Shown: piece after piece, positions 8,681 through 16,036 of the stretch
Layout: the number at the start of each line of letters is the position of its first letter
Numbering within the stretch: the first letter of the stretch is position 1
Source: Beijerinckiaceae bacterium
Lineage (GTDB): Bacteria > Pseudomonadota > Alphaproteobacteria > Rhizobiales > Beijerinckiaceae
Direction of reading: 5' to 3'
Assembly (NCBI GenBank): GCA_030684835.1
Contig: JAUXWZ010000064.1
Span: 1-64,000, forward strand
Length of the DNA stretch: 64,000 bases
The notes under the pieces: generated by a model
Databases searched by the model: none
Told to the model about the DNA's origin: nothing
The model's input: the letters and a program-made list of their open reading frames with translations, nothing else
Program-made: the position numbers and the translations under genes

Positions 8681-9273
8681 GGCGCCGTTCCTCCGAACGG
8701 TTCGTTACGAAATGCAGTGGCTGCCGACATTGCATAAGTCATGACGCCGTTGACGTTGACCTGACCGCTCGTGATTGTGCCGTCTGCGACGAAGCCGTTG
8801 AGTGCAATGAAGGGCGCGAAGATCGGCGCGTGATACAGGACTCGTACAATGATTACGTCGCCTGCGCCGCCTATGCAGGACGCCGGGTTTGCCGTGTCGA
8901 ACGCTGGCACGCCGCTTGCGAATTGGGCGGCCTTGCGAATGTCGACAACGAGCTTGGTGCAATCGATAAAGTTGGGCAGCATCCGCACATTTGGCGCGTC
9001 TGGATTGCAGATGTATTTGTCGCGGAAAGCGGCTGCGGAGGCGACTCCTCCGCTCTCGTGCACTTGGCCGGTCATCACCATGCGGCCAGCTTCCTGAACG
9101 GCGGTATCGAGTCCTTGACTAACGAGCAGGCTGGTAGACGTTTGGAGAATGGCGAGCACCAGCGCCACGAACGGCGCCGCCAGCATACCGAATTCGACGG
9201 CAGTGGCGCCACTTTCGTCCCGGAGTATGTTTCGGCTTCGTCTGGTGTCCATCTCAGCTTGTCCCATCCCCAT
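8674..9273 (-). CDS. TadE-like pilus-assembly protein (first in cluster)
   Basis: This 199-residue protein is the first gene of the reverse-strand tad-like cluster. ATVEFG-type signature (GATAVEFGMLAAPF) with the conserved Glu begins a single membrane helix at about residues 24-46, followed by a periplasmic domain containing four or five Cys residues. ATG 9273 is supported by GAGG six bases upstream; an internal ATG at 9252 is an alternative. It overlaps the next gene. The cluster is TadE-TadE-TadG-TadG-TadG, and lacks the prepilin, prepilin peptidase, TadA ATPase and secretin genes seen in full tad loci. Confidence 0.83.
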   Translation of the reverse strand: MGMGQAEMDTRRSRNILRDESGATAVEFGMLAAPFVALVLAILQTSTSLLVSQGLDTAVQEAGRMVMTGQVHESGGVASAAAFRDKYICNPDAPNVRMLPNFIDCTKLVVDIRKAAQFASGVPAFDTANPASCIGGAGDVIIVRVLYHAPIFAPFIALNGFVADGTITSGQVNVNGVMTYAMSAATAFRNEPFGGTAPC

Positions 9274-9624
9274 GCTCGACCTCGGGTTTTGCCGCAGCTG
9301 AAAGCATGTACGTATTAGGTCCAGCTGGTTCTGCGCTGGTCGGTTTAACGAAGACTGAAGCGAAACCAGCAGGAAACGCAGCTTTCACTGCGTGTATTGG
9401 CTTTTCAGGGTGATTTTCGCGCAGATATGATGCGGCGACTGACGCCTTGGGGCATGACGCAATTGATGTATTCGGACCGCTTCGCAATCCGTTGAACGCT
9501 TTGTTCACCAATGTTGCTCAAATGCCGGTCGCTTTTGAAATAGATTGGGGTTTCGCTTGCGTCAGACTTCGGAACCTCCAGTCTTCCCGTCCGTTCGACT
9601 CTCGGGGGCAAAGGGGAGGACAAC
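9274..9624. other. Divergent intergenic region between tad-like cluster and RG-rich protein
   Basis: This stretch of 351 bases separates two divergently transcribed genes and must hold promoters for both directions. No gene is convincing. The right part (about 9470-9570) is less GC-rich. I could not assign -35/-10 boxes with confidence, and I see no repeats. Confidence 0.5.
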
Positions 9625-9993
9625 ATGAACAGACGATATTTCCTGCTGGGTATCATCGGAGCTGCGGCCAGCGGCGCTGCAATTGCATCTGCGCAGGCGG
9701 CGCCGGCACAGACGTTATGGGACGATCTTCAGGGTCTCGACGCGGCCTCGCCGGCTGAAGATCTGCCCGCGGAGGGCGCCTCAGAGGCCCAAAACCAGCG
9801 CTCCCGCGGTAGGGGCCAGTCTCGCGGCCAGAATCGTGGCCGCTCTCGCGGGCGGCGCGCCTATGGGCAGCCATACCGCGGCCGTGGTCGCGCCTATGGG
9901 CGCTCGTATGGGCCGCGCAGGCCCCGGCGTCGTGTGTGCAGGGTCGTGCGTAATCGGCGGGGCGTTCTCGTGCGCCAGTGCTGGTACCGTTAG
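9625..9993 (+). CDS. Exported Arg/Gly-rich small protein, Tat-like signal
   Basis: The protein has 122 residues. The start ATG follows GGGGAGG. The N-terminus MNRRYFLLGIIGAAASG looks like a twin-arginine signal (RRYFLL), with cleavage near AQAAP. After an acidic patch (about 36-55), residues 57-105 are built of imperfect RG/RGR repeats with Ser, Gln and Tyr, and the basic C-terminus holds two Cys residues (RVCRVV and RQCWYR). Such a charged tail could bind nucleic acid, polysaccharide or membrane. I do not recognise a named family. It is followed by a terminator, so it is probably a single-gene unit. Confidence 0.7.
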   Translation: MNRRYFLLGIIGAAASGAAIASAQAAPAQTLWDDLQGLDAASPAEDLPAEGASEAQNQRSRGRGQSRGQNRGRSRGRRAYGQPYRGRGRAYGRSYGPRRPRRRVCRVVRNRRGVLVRQCWYR

Positions 9994-10005
9994 TCACAGA
10001 TCTTC

Positions 10006-10034
10006 AAAGGCGGAGCCGCAAGGCCCCGCCTTTT
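10006..10034 (+). terminator. Rho-independent terminator after RG-rich protein
   Basis: The arms AAAGGCGG and CCGCCTTT pair over eight bases, with further inner pairing, and are followed by a run of four T residues. It begins 13 bases after the stop codon at 9993. Confidence 0.8.
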
Positions 10035-10106
10035 CCTTTGGGCGCTTGGCGATGTTAGGATGGCGCGGCCCCCGAACGGGGCGGTCATTTTGAGGGGGAA
10101 GCAGCC

Positions 10107-11087
10107 TTGGCCGGCACATTGGACATCACTATCGCGCTTGATCGTTATGATCGCCACTTTCCATTCTTCGACGGGACGGTGAAGGCGCCGGACGGTATTC
10201 GCTACAAGGCGTTGCAGGTTGGACAGTCCGATCAGCTCCGCGATGGTACGGACCGTCATGGCCAAATGATTCACAACAAGGCTTACGACGTCGCCGAGTT
10301 CTCGATGTCGACCTTTCTGATGGCGATTGACCGGGGCCTGCCGCTGATTGGCATTCCTGTTTTTCCGCGCCGCCTGTTCTCGCAGAGCTGCATGTTCGTG
10401 CGCGCTGACAGCGACATCGAGCATCCGCGCGATCTTATCGGCCGACGCGTGGGCCTGTCGTCGTTTCAAACGACCTTGTCGCTGCTTGCAAAGGGCGATC
10501 TCAAGTTCGAATACGGTGTTGAATGGGAGCAGATCAAATGGCTGCTCACCACCGATGAGAAGGTGAAGTTCCAGCCCAAGCCTGGCGTAGTGATCGACCG
10601 CGCACCAAAGGGCACGGACCTCGGCGAACTGTTGGGACGTGGCGAAATAGACGCGATATTCATGCCTCATCCGCCCCATTCGGTGATGAAGGGGCACGTC
10701 AAGACGCGGCGCCTGTTCAAGGACCCGAACGGCGAGGAGAAACGCTATTTTGACAAATACGGGTGGTGGCCCATCATGCATATCGTCGCCATGCATCCTG
10801 ACCTTGTCGCAAAGGAGCCGGACCTTCCGCTTGCTTTGATGGAGATGTTTTCGCAGGCTCACGAAATCTGCGACGATTATTATACGGACCCTAATTGGTC
10901 GCGCCTGCCGTGGATCCGATACGCCTATGAGCAGTCTCAGAAGGCGTTTGGCGATCCGTGGGTGAATGGCTTCAAGAATAACAAGGCCAACCTTGAGCAG
11001 TTCATCATGTATTCGCACGATCAGGGCCTGATCGGCGAGCGTTACGCCGCCGAACGTTTGTTCGCCGCCTCGACGATCGAAACCTAA
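10107..11087 (+). CDS. 4,5-dihydroxyphthalate decarboxylase-like PBP-fold protein, copy 1
   Basis: The protein has 326 residues and starts at TTG 10107, supported by GAGGGGGAA seven bases upstream. It belongs to the family named after Pht5/4,5-dihydroxyphthalate decarboxylase, which has a type-2 periplasmic-binding-protein fold. Family marks include IALDRYDRHFPFFDG near the start, YDVAEFSMSTFL, IPVFPRRLF, DLIGRRVGLSSFQTT, a GEIDAIF segment and WWPIMHIV. There is no signal peptide, so it is cytoplasmic as encoded. A TTT binding protein follows after a 10-bp hairpin, and the same pairing recurs at 34-36 kb. The enzymatic role is by family name only; a ligand-sensing role is possible. Confidence 0.78.
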   Translation: MAGTLDITIALDRYDRHFPFFDGTVKAPDGIRYKALQVGQSDQLRDGTDRHGQMIHNKAYDVAEFSMSTFLMAIDRGLPLIGIPVFPRRLFSQSCMFVRADSDIEHPRDLIGRRVGLSSFQTTLSLLAKGDLKFEYGVEWEQIKWLLTTDEKVKFQPKPGVVIDRAPKGTDLGELLGRGEIDAIFMPHPPHSVMKGHVKTRRLFKDPNGEEKRYFDKYGWWPIMHIVAMHPDLVAKEPDLPLALMEMFSQAHEICDDYYTDPNWSRLPWIRYAYEQSQKAFGDPWVNGFKNNKANLEQFIMYSHDQGLIGERYAAERLFAASTIET

Positions 11088-11096
11088 TCGACACTT

Positions 11097-11130
11097 GACG
11101 CGAGCCTGCCGACTTGCAAAGGCTCGCGTC
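11097..11130 (+). other. Intercistronic hairpin between DHPD-like gene and TTT binding protein
   Basis: The arms GACGCGAGCC and GGCTCGCGTC are perfectly complementary over ten bases, around a 14-base loop. No T-run follows, so it is not a standard terminator. It could set the mRNA ratio of the two genes by blocking 3' decay or by partial attenuation. Confidence 0.55.
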
Positions 11131-11209
11131 CTCATGAGGCGCGAAACAGAGGGAAGCCCTCGATCACGTCGCCGCCCGCCTTAAAGGGCGAATTGGGAGG
11201 GGAAAACGC

Positions 11210-12277
11210 ATGACCACCAATCGGACACCCGCTATCGGCCCATCTGGCTCCAAATGCCTGATCGGCGGAATGACTGTCGTGGCCGCGCTTGCCGCGGGCG
11301 CCGTTCCCGCAACAGCGGAGACAGTGGCCGAGTTTTACAAGGGCAAGACCATATCGATGGTCGTGCAGACGACGACCGGCAACGACTACGACAATCGCGG
11401 CCGCCTGTTCGCCCGCTACATGGGCGAGGTTCTGCCCGGCAAGCCCACCATCATTTCGCGCAACATGCCCGGTGGCGGCGGCGTCGTCGCCTCCAACTGG
11501 CTCGCCAAGGTGGCGCCGCGCGACGGCACTGTCATTTCCATGCTGATGCAGACGGCAAGCATGAACCAGGCGCTCGGCATGGGCCAGATTCAGTACGACG
11601 TGCGTGACCTGGGCTGGATTGGAAACACGTCGGACACGCCCAGCGTCGTGACCGTGTGGCATGGCGCCGGCGCCAAGACGGTTGAGGACGCCAAGGCGAA
11701 AGAAATCGTTCTGGGCGGCACGGTCGGCACGGCCTCGGTGATTTATCCTAATGTCCTCAACGAACTCGTTGGGACAAAATTCAAAGTCGTCACAGGCTAT
11801 CCCGGCGGCAACCAGATCAATCTCGCCATGGAGAGTGGCGAGGTTCAGGGGCGTGGTTCAAACTCGTGGTCGTCGTGGAAGTCCACGCGCCCCGAATGGG
11901 TTGCGGAAAAGAAGATATACAATCTCGTGCAAATCGCTCTTAAGCGCGCGCCCGATCTTCAGGATGTCCCCTTGATGATGGAGCTCGCGCAGAACGACTT
12001 CGATCGCGCGGTGCTGCGCTTCCTGTCCGCGGACACGGCGATCGCGCGCGCCATGGTGACGACGCCGGGCGTTCCCAAAGACCGGCTCGAAGCGCTTCGC
12101 AAGGCGATGGCTGATTCGATGAAGCTTCCCGCGCTTGTCGAAGAGGCAAAGAAGCTCCAGATGGACCTTGAGTGGTTGAGCGGCGAAGAAAGCCACCGCG
12201 TCGCGACGTCGGTAATCGAAGCCGACCCCAAGGTTGTGGCGCGGGCCAAGGCGATTATTGGTTCGCACGCAAAGTAA
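11210..12277 (+). CDS. TTT/Bug-family periplasmic substrate-binding protein, copy 3
   Basis: This protein has 355 residues. The start ATG has GGGAGGGG upstream. A longer n-region precedes the signal-peptide core, with cleavage near ATAET (34-38). The usual PGGGxD pocket loop is changed to TTGNDYD at residues 55-61, so its ligand may differ from those of copies 1 and 2. The family segment KVAPRDGTVIS and the TPGVPKDR region are intact. It is paired with the DHPD-like gene upstream and closed by a terminator downstream. Confidence 0.87.
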   Translation: MTTNRTPAIGPSGSKCLIGGMTVVAALAAGAVPATAETVAEFYKGKTISMVVQTTTGNDYDNRGRLFARYMGEVLPGKPTIISRNMPGGGGVVASNWLAKVAPRDGTVISMLMQTASMNQALGMGQIQYDVRDLGWIGNTSDTPSVVTVWHGAGAKTVEDAKAKEIVLGGTVGTASVIYPNVLNELVGTKFKVVTGYPGGNQINLAMESGEVQGRGSNSWSSWKSTRPEWVAEKKIYNLVQIALKRAPDLQDVPLMMELAQNDFDRAVLRFLSADTAIARAMVTTPGVPKDRLEALRKAMADSMKLPALVEEAKKLQMDLEWLSGEESHRVATSVIEADPKVVARAKAIIGSHAK

Positions 12278-12299
12278 GGCAGCGTAGCATCTGCGCTTG

Positions 12300-12324
12300 A
12301 AGGCGGCTTACGAGCCGCCTTTTC
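12300..12324 (+). terminator. Rho-independent terminator after TTT binding protein copy 3
   Basis: A nine-base perfect stem (AAGGCGGCT/AGCCGCCTT) around the loop TACG is followed by TTTT. It overlaps the 3' end of the convergent channel gene, so it may also slow transcription arriving from the other side. Confidence 0.85.
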
Positions 12325-12757
12325 TGTCTTTGTGATGAAGCGTCCAGAAACGCTCCATGTGCATGTACGTGAACGTCGCCGACCAGGAAATCATCACAAG
12401 TCCGGTGAGGGATTCAATCGCCGCTACGATCCGCATGGGGCCTTGCGCGTAGACGTCGCCAATTCCCAATGTCGTGTAGGTCGTCGCGGAGAAGTAAAAA
12501 TAGTCGATCGCATCGACCTTGAAATCGCCATGCAACGACCCGAGCGCGAAATATTCGCTCATCAAAAAATAGCTGAAGGCGAAAAGGGAAATGGCGATAA
12601 CGTGCACAATAAGCGTCGTCATCAGCACGAACAGAATGCGTCGCTGAGGATGGAAGACAAGCCGCGGAATGAGTTCTGATGTCAGACGCAGAGCTTCATA
12701 GTGGATCAGCACGCTCGCAAGAACCACCATCACCGCGATGAATATGACAGCAAGCAT
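12308..12757 (-). CDS. Small two-helix potassium-channel-like membrane protein
   Basis: The protein has 149 residues and resembles the ion-channel family Ion_trans_2. ATG 12757 follows AGAGG and begins a hydrophobic helix (1-18). A second helix lies at about 40-66. The pore region has TTYTTLGIGD with a filter-like TLGIGD at residues 96-101, and a last helix covers about 108-132. The filter has Ile where classic K+ channels have Tyr (TxGYGD). There is no cytoplasmic RCK or cyclic-nucleotide domain. The open frame runs far upstream of this start, but that part is unlike protein and overlaps other genes. Function as a K+ leak or pressure-relief channel is inferred. Confidence 0.75.
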   Translation of the reverse strand: MLAVIFIAVMVVLASVLIHYEALRLTSELIPRLVFHPQRRILFVLMTTLIVHVIAISLFAFSYFLMSEYFALGSLHGDFKVDAIDYFYFSATTYTTLGIGDVYAQGPMRIVAAIESLTGLVMISWSATFTYMHMERFWTLHHKDRKGGS

Positions 12758-12882
12758 TTGCCTCTTCCCGATTTGATTCGGCTCCAGTGTACTCTTGGCG
12801 CTGGCTCTTGGCGCTGGCCATTCCGGCCATTGCCCGGACCGCATAGCCTCTGTAGGTTCGCACGAGTCTGGAGAAGCCGACA

Positions 12883-13227
12883 TTGACCCCGATCTATAAA
12901 ATCGCGACCGCTGATCAGTGGCGGACAGCGCAAGCCAGCGGCCGGTTCGAGGGCGCGCCCGTCGACCTGGCGGACGGCTACATACATTTCTCGACCGCCG
13001 AGCAGGCGCGCGAAACGGCTGCAAAACATTTCGCTGGGCAGGAGGGACTTGTCCTGATCGCGCTCGACGCGGACGCCTTTGGCGAGAAGATGGTGTGGGA
13101 ACGCTCGCGCGGGGGCCAGTTGTTTCCGCATCTCTATCGCCCGTTTCTGACCACGGAAACGCTGTGGGCGCGTCCATTACCAACGCGCGCGGACGGCTCT
13201 CACGATTTCGATGGGTTGCTTCCATGA
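12883..13227 (+). CDS. DUF952 family protein
   Basis: This 114-residue soluble protein matches the DUF952 family (IYKIATADQW near the start, GYIHFSTAEQ in the middle, FPHLYRPF near the end). The family resembles a small glutathione-S-transferase-like or ADP-ribose-binding fold of unknown role. The start is TTG 12883 with GGAG nine bases before it. Its stop overlaps the start of pyrD (ATGA), which indicates coupled translation, as in other alphaproteobacteria where DUF952 precedes pyrD. Confidence 0.85.
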   Translation: MTPIYKIATADQWRTAQASGRFEGAPVDLADGYIHFSTAEQARETAAKHFAGQEGLVLIALDADAFGEKMVWERSRGGQLFPHLYRPFLTTETLWARPLPTRADGSHDFDGLLP

Positions 13228-14303
13228 TCCGTTTTCTTGGCGCTCTTTCGCGTCCGATTCTATTCGCGCTGGACGCCGAAACGGCCCATCGCGCTACGGT
13301 TGCGGGCCTTCGCTACATGCCGTTGCCCGCCGCCGCGCCTGCTGATGCGCGTTTGCGCACGCAAGCTTTCGGCCTCGACTTTCCCAATCCTGTCGGCATG
13401 GCGGCCGGTTTCGACAAGGGCGCCGAGGCCCCGGATGCGCTGCTGCGCGCAGGCTTCGGCTCCGTCGAGATTGGCACTGTCACGCCGCTTCCCCAGCCCG
13501 GCAATCCCAAACCGCGCCTGTTTCGTCTTGTTGAGGACGAAGGCGTCATCAATCGTTTTGGCTTCAACAGCGAGGGCCATGACGTGGTCCATGCGCGTCT
13601 GAAGGCCCGCGCGGGACGCGCCGGGATCGTCGGTGTGAATGTCGGCGCCAACAAGGAGGCGTCCGATCGAGTCGCCGATTATGTTAATGGCGTAAAATTG
13701 TTTGCCGACGTCGCGACCTATTTCACCGTCAACATCTCATCGCCCAACACGCCGGGCTTGCGCGATTTGCAACAGGCTGGCGTGCTGGATGATTTGCTGG
13801 CCCGCGTGCTCAGCGTGCGCGACGAGGCGAGCGCTCGCCATGGTCGCAAGCCGGTATTGTTGAAGATCGCGCCAGATCTCACACTTGAAGATCTCGATGA
13901 TATCGTGCGCGTATGCGTCGCGCGCGGTGTGGACGGCATGATCCTCGGGAACACGACAATCGACAGGCCGCCCTATCTGCGCGCGAAAGATGCGCCAGAA
14001 GCGGGCGGCCTCTCAGGCAAGCCGTTATTTGAAAAATCCACCCGCATGCTGGCGCAGCTTTATCTGCGGGTCGATGGACGCTTCCCCATCGTGGGCGCAG
14101 GCGGCGTGCATGACGTCGCGAGCGCCTTCGCAAAATTCGAAGCGGGCGCAACGCTCATTCAGCTTTATTCCGCGCTGGTGTTCGCTGGCCCGGCCCTTGT
14201 CGACGAGATCCGCCGGGGCCTCGCGGACAGATTGTCTGGCGAGCGGCTTCCTTCACTGGCGTCTGTTGTTGGTCGCAGGGCGCGCGACTGGGCGGTAGCC
14301 TGA
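13224..14303 (+). CDS. pyrD: Dihydroorotate dehydrogenase (quinone), class 2
   Basis: PyrD oxidises dihydroorotate to orotate in pyrimidine synthesis, passing electrons through FMN to membrane quinone. The protein has 359 residues. The N-terminal amphipathic part (about 1-45) typical of class 2 enzymes is present, then NPVGMAAGFDKGAE (FMN site), GSVEIGTVTPLPQPGNP, NRFGFNSEG, VNISSPNTPGLRDLQ with the catalytic Ser region, and GAGGVHDVASAF near the end. ATG 13224 is inside the DUF952 stop. The upstream in-frame extension does not look like PyrD. Confidence 0.96.
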   Translation: MIRFLGALSRPILFALDAETAHRATVAGLRYMPLPAAAPADARLRTQAFGLDFPNPVGMAAGFDKGAEAPDALLRAGFGSVEIGTVTPLPQPGNPKPRLFRLVEDEGVINRFGFNSEGHDVVHARLKARAGRAGIVGVNVGANKEASDRVADYVNGVKLFADVATYFTVNISSPNTPGLRDLQQAGVLDDLLARVLSVRDEASARHGRKPVLLKIAPDLTLEDLDDIVRVCVARGVDGMILGNTTIDRPPYLRAKDAPEAGGLSGKPLFEKSTRMLAQLYLRVDGRFPIVGAGGVHDVASAFAKFEAGATLIQLYSALVFAGPALVDEIRRGLADRLSGERLPSLASVVGRRARDWAVA

Positions 14304-14321
14304 TCGTGCGCGTTCGCGTTG

Positions 14322-14693
14322 TCAGCGCCTCGAGTTGAAGAGGCGCAGCACAAACCAGACGGGGATGACGATGAGCGCCCCGACGATGACATAATCGATG
14401 ATCTCGCGGACGGCCGCGAAGCCCAGACGCGAGAGACGGTAGAAGAAGCGCTCAATGGCGTGGAACACCTCATAGGGCCTGATATCGAGCCACATCAGGA
14501 TTGCGCCAACGACGAGCGACACGACCAGAAGGCGAACAGCCACCATCGCAGGGCTGCCGCCTATGAAGCGCTCAAACCCAGACACAGGGCGCGCATCTGC
14601 TGGCGGCGCGGGCTGTTTGGCTGACCAGTTGGCGTTCTCCCAGCCCGCAGGGCGATTGGACTCGGTCCGGGGCGGTGCATTCTGGTCGGTCAT
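14322..14693 (-). CDS. Small two-helix membrane protein (DUF6460-like)
   Basis: The protein has 123 residues. A hydrophilic, proline-rich N-terminus (1-40) precedes two hydrophobic helices (about 49-68 and 97-117). The part between them, including GGSPAMVAVRLLVVSLVVG and LDIRPYEVF, resembles a conserved family in Hyphomicrobiales that I believe is DUF6460. Its function is unknown. The ribosome site GAGGAG precedes the start. It is convergent with pyrD and lies 27 bases after the next minus-strand gene. Confidence 0.7.
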   Translation of the reverse strand: MTDQNAPPRTESNRPAGWENANWSAKQPAPPADARPVSGFERFIGGSPAMVAVRLLVVSLVVGAILMWLDIRPYEVFHAIERFFYRLSRLGFAAVREIIDYVIVGALIVIPVWFVLRLFNSRR

Positions 14694-14720
14694 CGGGTTC
14701 GGCTCCTCATTCGCGTCCGT

Positions 14721-15155
14721 TCAGATCCGGTCCTGAGTGGGACTTTCGCGGAACAGATTCATCATACGGCGCATCACGCGTTCCATAAAGCCGAGCGCAG
14801 TGTCGATCTCCTTCTCGCTGGGCAGGGCGTTGCGAAGCCGGTCGCCCGGGGTGACCTGCGCCATCTTGCGTTTCAGGTCTTCGTTTTCTCTCGCCAGGCG
14901 ATCAATCTCCGAGTGCAGAGCCGCGCGTTCGTCTGCACCGCTGCGGCATTGCAGGGCGCCGTCGACGAGCCGGCAATGCGAAACGGCGCCAGTGCGCGTG
15001 TCGAGGCGCAGGAATCCACCGTCAGGCGCGGGTGTCATGGAAAATCGCCCGTCGCGTTCGCCGGGCGCTGTTGGCGCAATGGGTGCGGGCTGCGCAAAGG
15101 CGCTTGCGCCAGCAAAAACACCGGCCGCGACAAGGGAGTAAAGAACACGCGTCAT
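14721..15155 (-). CDS. Exported protein with C-terminal coiled coil
   Basis: A protein of 144 residues with a signal peptide (MTRVLYSLVAAGVF, cleavage near AFAQP). The mature part holds a short domain with two Cys residues (VSHCRL and LQCRSG) and then a coiled coil (about 76-97, ALHSEIDRLARENEDLKRK), followed by a helical Met/Arg-rich segment. Similar small proteins occur across Hyphomicrobiales, but I know no function for them. It is upstream of the DUF6460-like gene in the same direction and may share its transcript. Confidence 0.65.
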   Translation of the reverse strand: MTRVLYSLVAAGVFAGASAFAQPAPIAPTAPGERDGRFSMTPAPDGGFLRLDTRTGAVSHCRLVDGALQCRSGADERAALHSEIDRLARENEDLKRKMAQVTPGDRLRNALPSEKEIDTALGFMERVMRRMMNLFRESPTQDRI

Positions 15156-15247
15156 TAGACAAAGCCTCCGCTGGCTGCCCTGTATATAAGGAGCCAGCGG
15201 CGAAAACGGGGCGCTTGCAGACCAGAGCGCCCGATTAGTTTTGCCGG

Positions 15248-15940
15248 TCAGCTATTGGCGCCCTGCCATTGCCCGGCTTCGATCTTCGCGGCGACGATGA
15301 CCGCCTGCGTGCGGCTGTCGACGCCAAGCTTTTGCAGGATGGCGGAGACGTGCGCCTTCACGGTCGCTTCCGAGACCGTAAGCTCATAGGCGATCTGCTT
15401 GTTGAGCAGGCCTTCGGACAGCATCATGAGCACGCGCACCTGCTGGGGCGTGAGGGATGCGAGCCTGCGCACAAGATCGGCTGTTTCCTTGTCGGCGGGG
15501 GCAGCAAGATCCACGTCCGGCGGGGTCCATGTCTGGCCTTCCAGAATGGTGCGGATCGCTGCGCGCATGGCTTCGATCGCCGTGGTCTTTGGAATATACC
15601 CCGACGCGCCAAAATCGATACAGCGGCGCATGACCGACGGGTCTTCGTTGCCCGACACCACAACGACGGGCGTGTCAGGGTGTTGCGCCCGCAGATACAT
15701 GAGGCCTGAAAAGCCGCGAACGCCGGGCATCGACAGATCGAGCAGCACGAGATCCGCGCCGCCGCTCTTGGCGAGCAGCGCGCTCAATTGCTCCAGATCG
15801 CCGCACTCTGCGATATCGGATCCTGGCACCGCCCCGGCCACTGCCTCGCGCAGGGCGCCGCGCACGAGCGGGTGATCGTCCGCGATGACGATCTTCGTTG
15901 TTGTTGTCTGGTTCAACGGAGCCCCACTCCCGACGGCCAT
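15248..15940 (-). CDS. NarL/LuxR-family response regulator, CrbR-like
   Basis: This 230-residue regulator has an N-terminal receiver domain (acidic pair D21-D22, phosphoacceptor D68 in LVLLDLSMPG, Lys in YIPKTT) and a C-terminal LuxR-type helix-turn-helix (LTPQQVRVLMMLSEGLLNKQIA, then VSEATVKAHVSAIL). It is divergent from a sodium:solute symporter gene, with 96 bases between the starts. That arrangement is typical of CrbR/ErdR-type regulators of acetate use. The candidate partner kinase lies at 46.5 kb. An upstream ATG at 16051 is open, but it would overlap the symporter start, so ATG 15940 is preferred. Confidence 0.85.
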   Translation of the reverse strand: MAVGSGAPLNQTTTTKIVIADDHPLVRGALREAVAGAVPGSDIAECGDLEQLSALLAKSGGADLVLLDLSMPGVRGFSGLMYLRAQHPDTPVVVVSGNEDPSVMRRCIDFGASGYIPKTTAIEAMRAAIRTILEGQTWTPPDVDLAAPADKETADLVRRLASLTPQQVRVLMMLSEGLLNKQIAYELTVSEATVKAHVSAILQKLGVDSRTQAVIVAAKIEAGQWQGANS

Positions 15941-16036
15941 CTTGGTGGGGCCGCCTTTTGATTTCCTCAGCGCTTCTCTATTGTCCTCCGTCCAACCCGG
16001 CTGCGCAAGCGGCCCGTCAGTTTCGCCGGAGCCGAT

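Noticed and set aside
9990-11135. 381-residue reverse-strand frame opposite the DHPD-like gene
   Set aside because: It is low-complexity and His/Arg-rich, typical of antisense reading in GC-rich DNA. The plus-strand gene has clear family similarity.
12758-13225. N-terminal extension of the channel-like protein
   Set aside because: The extra 156 residues are Arg/Pro-rich, overlap DUF952 and pyrD on the other strand, and precede a good internal start with a ribosome site.
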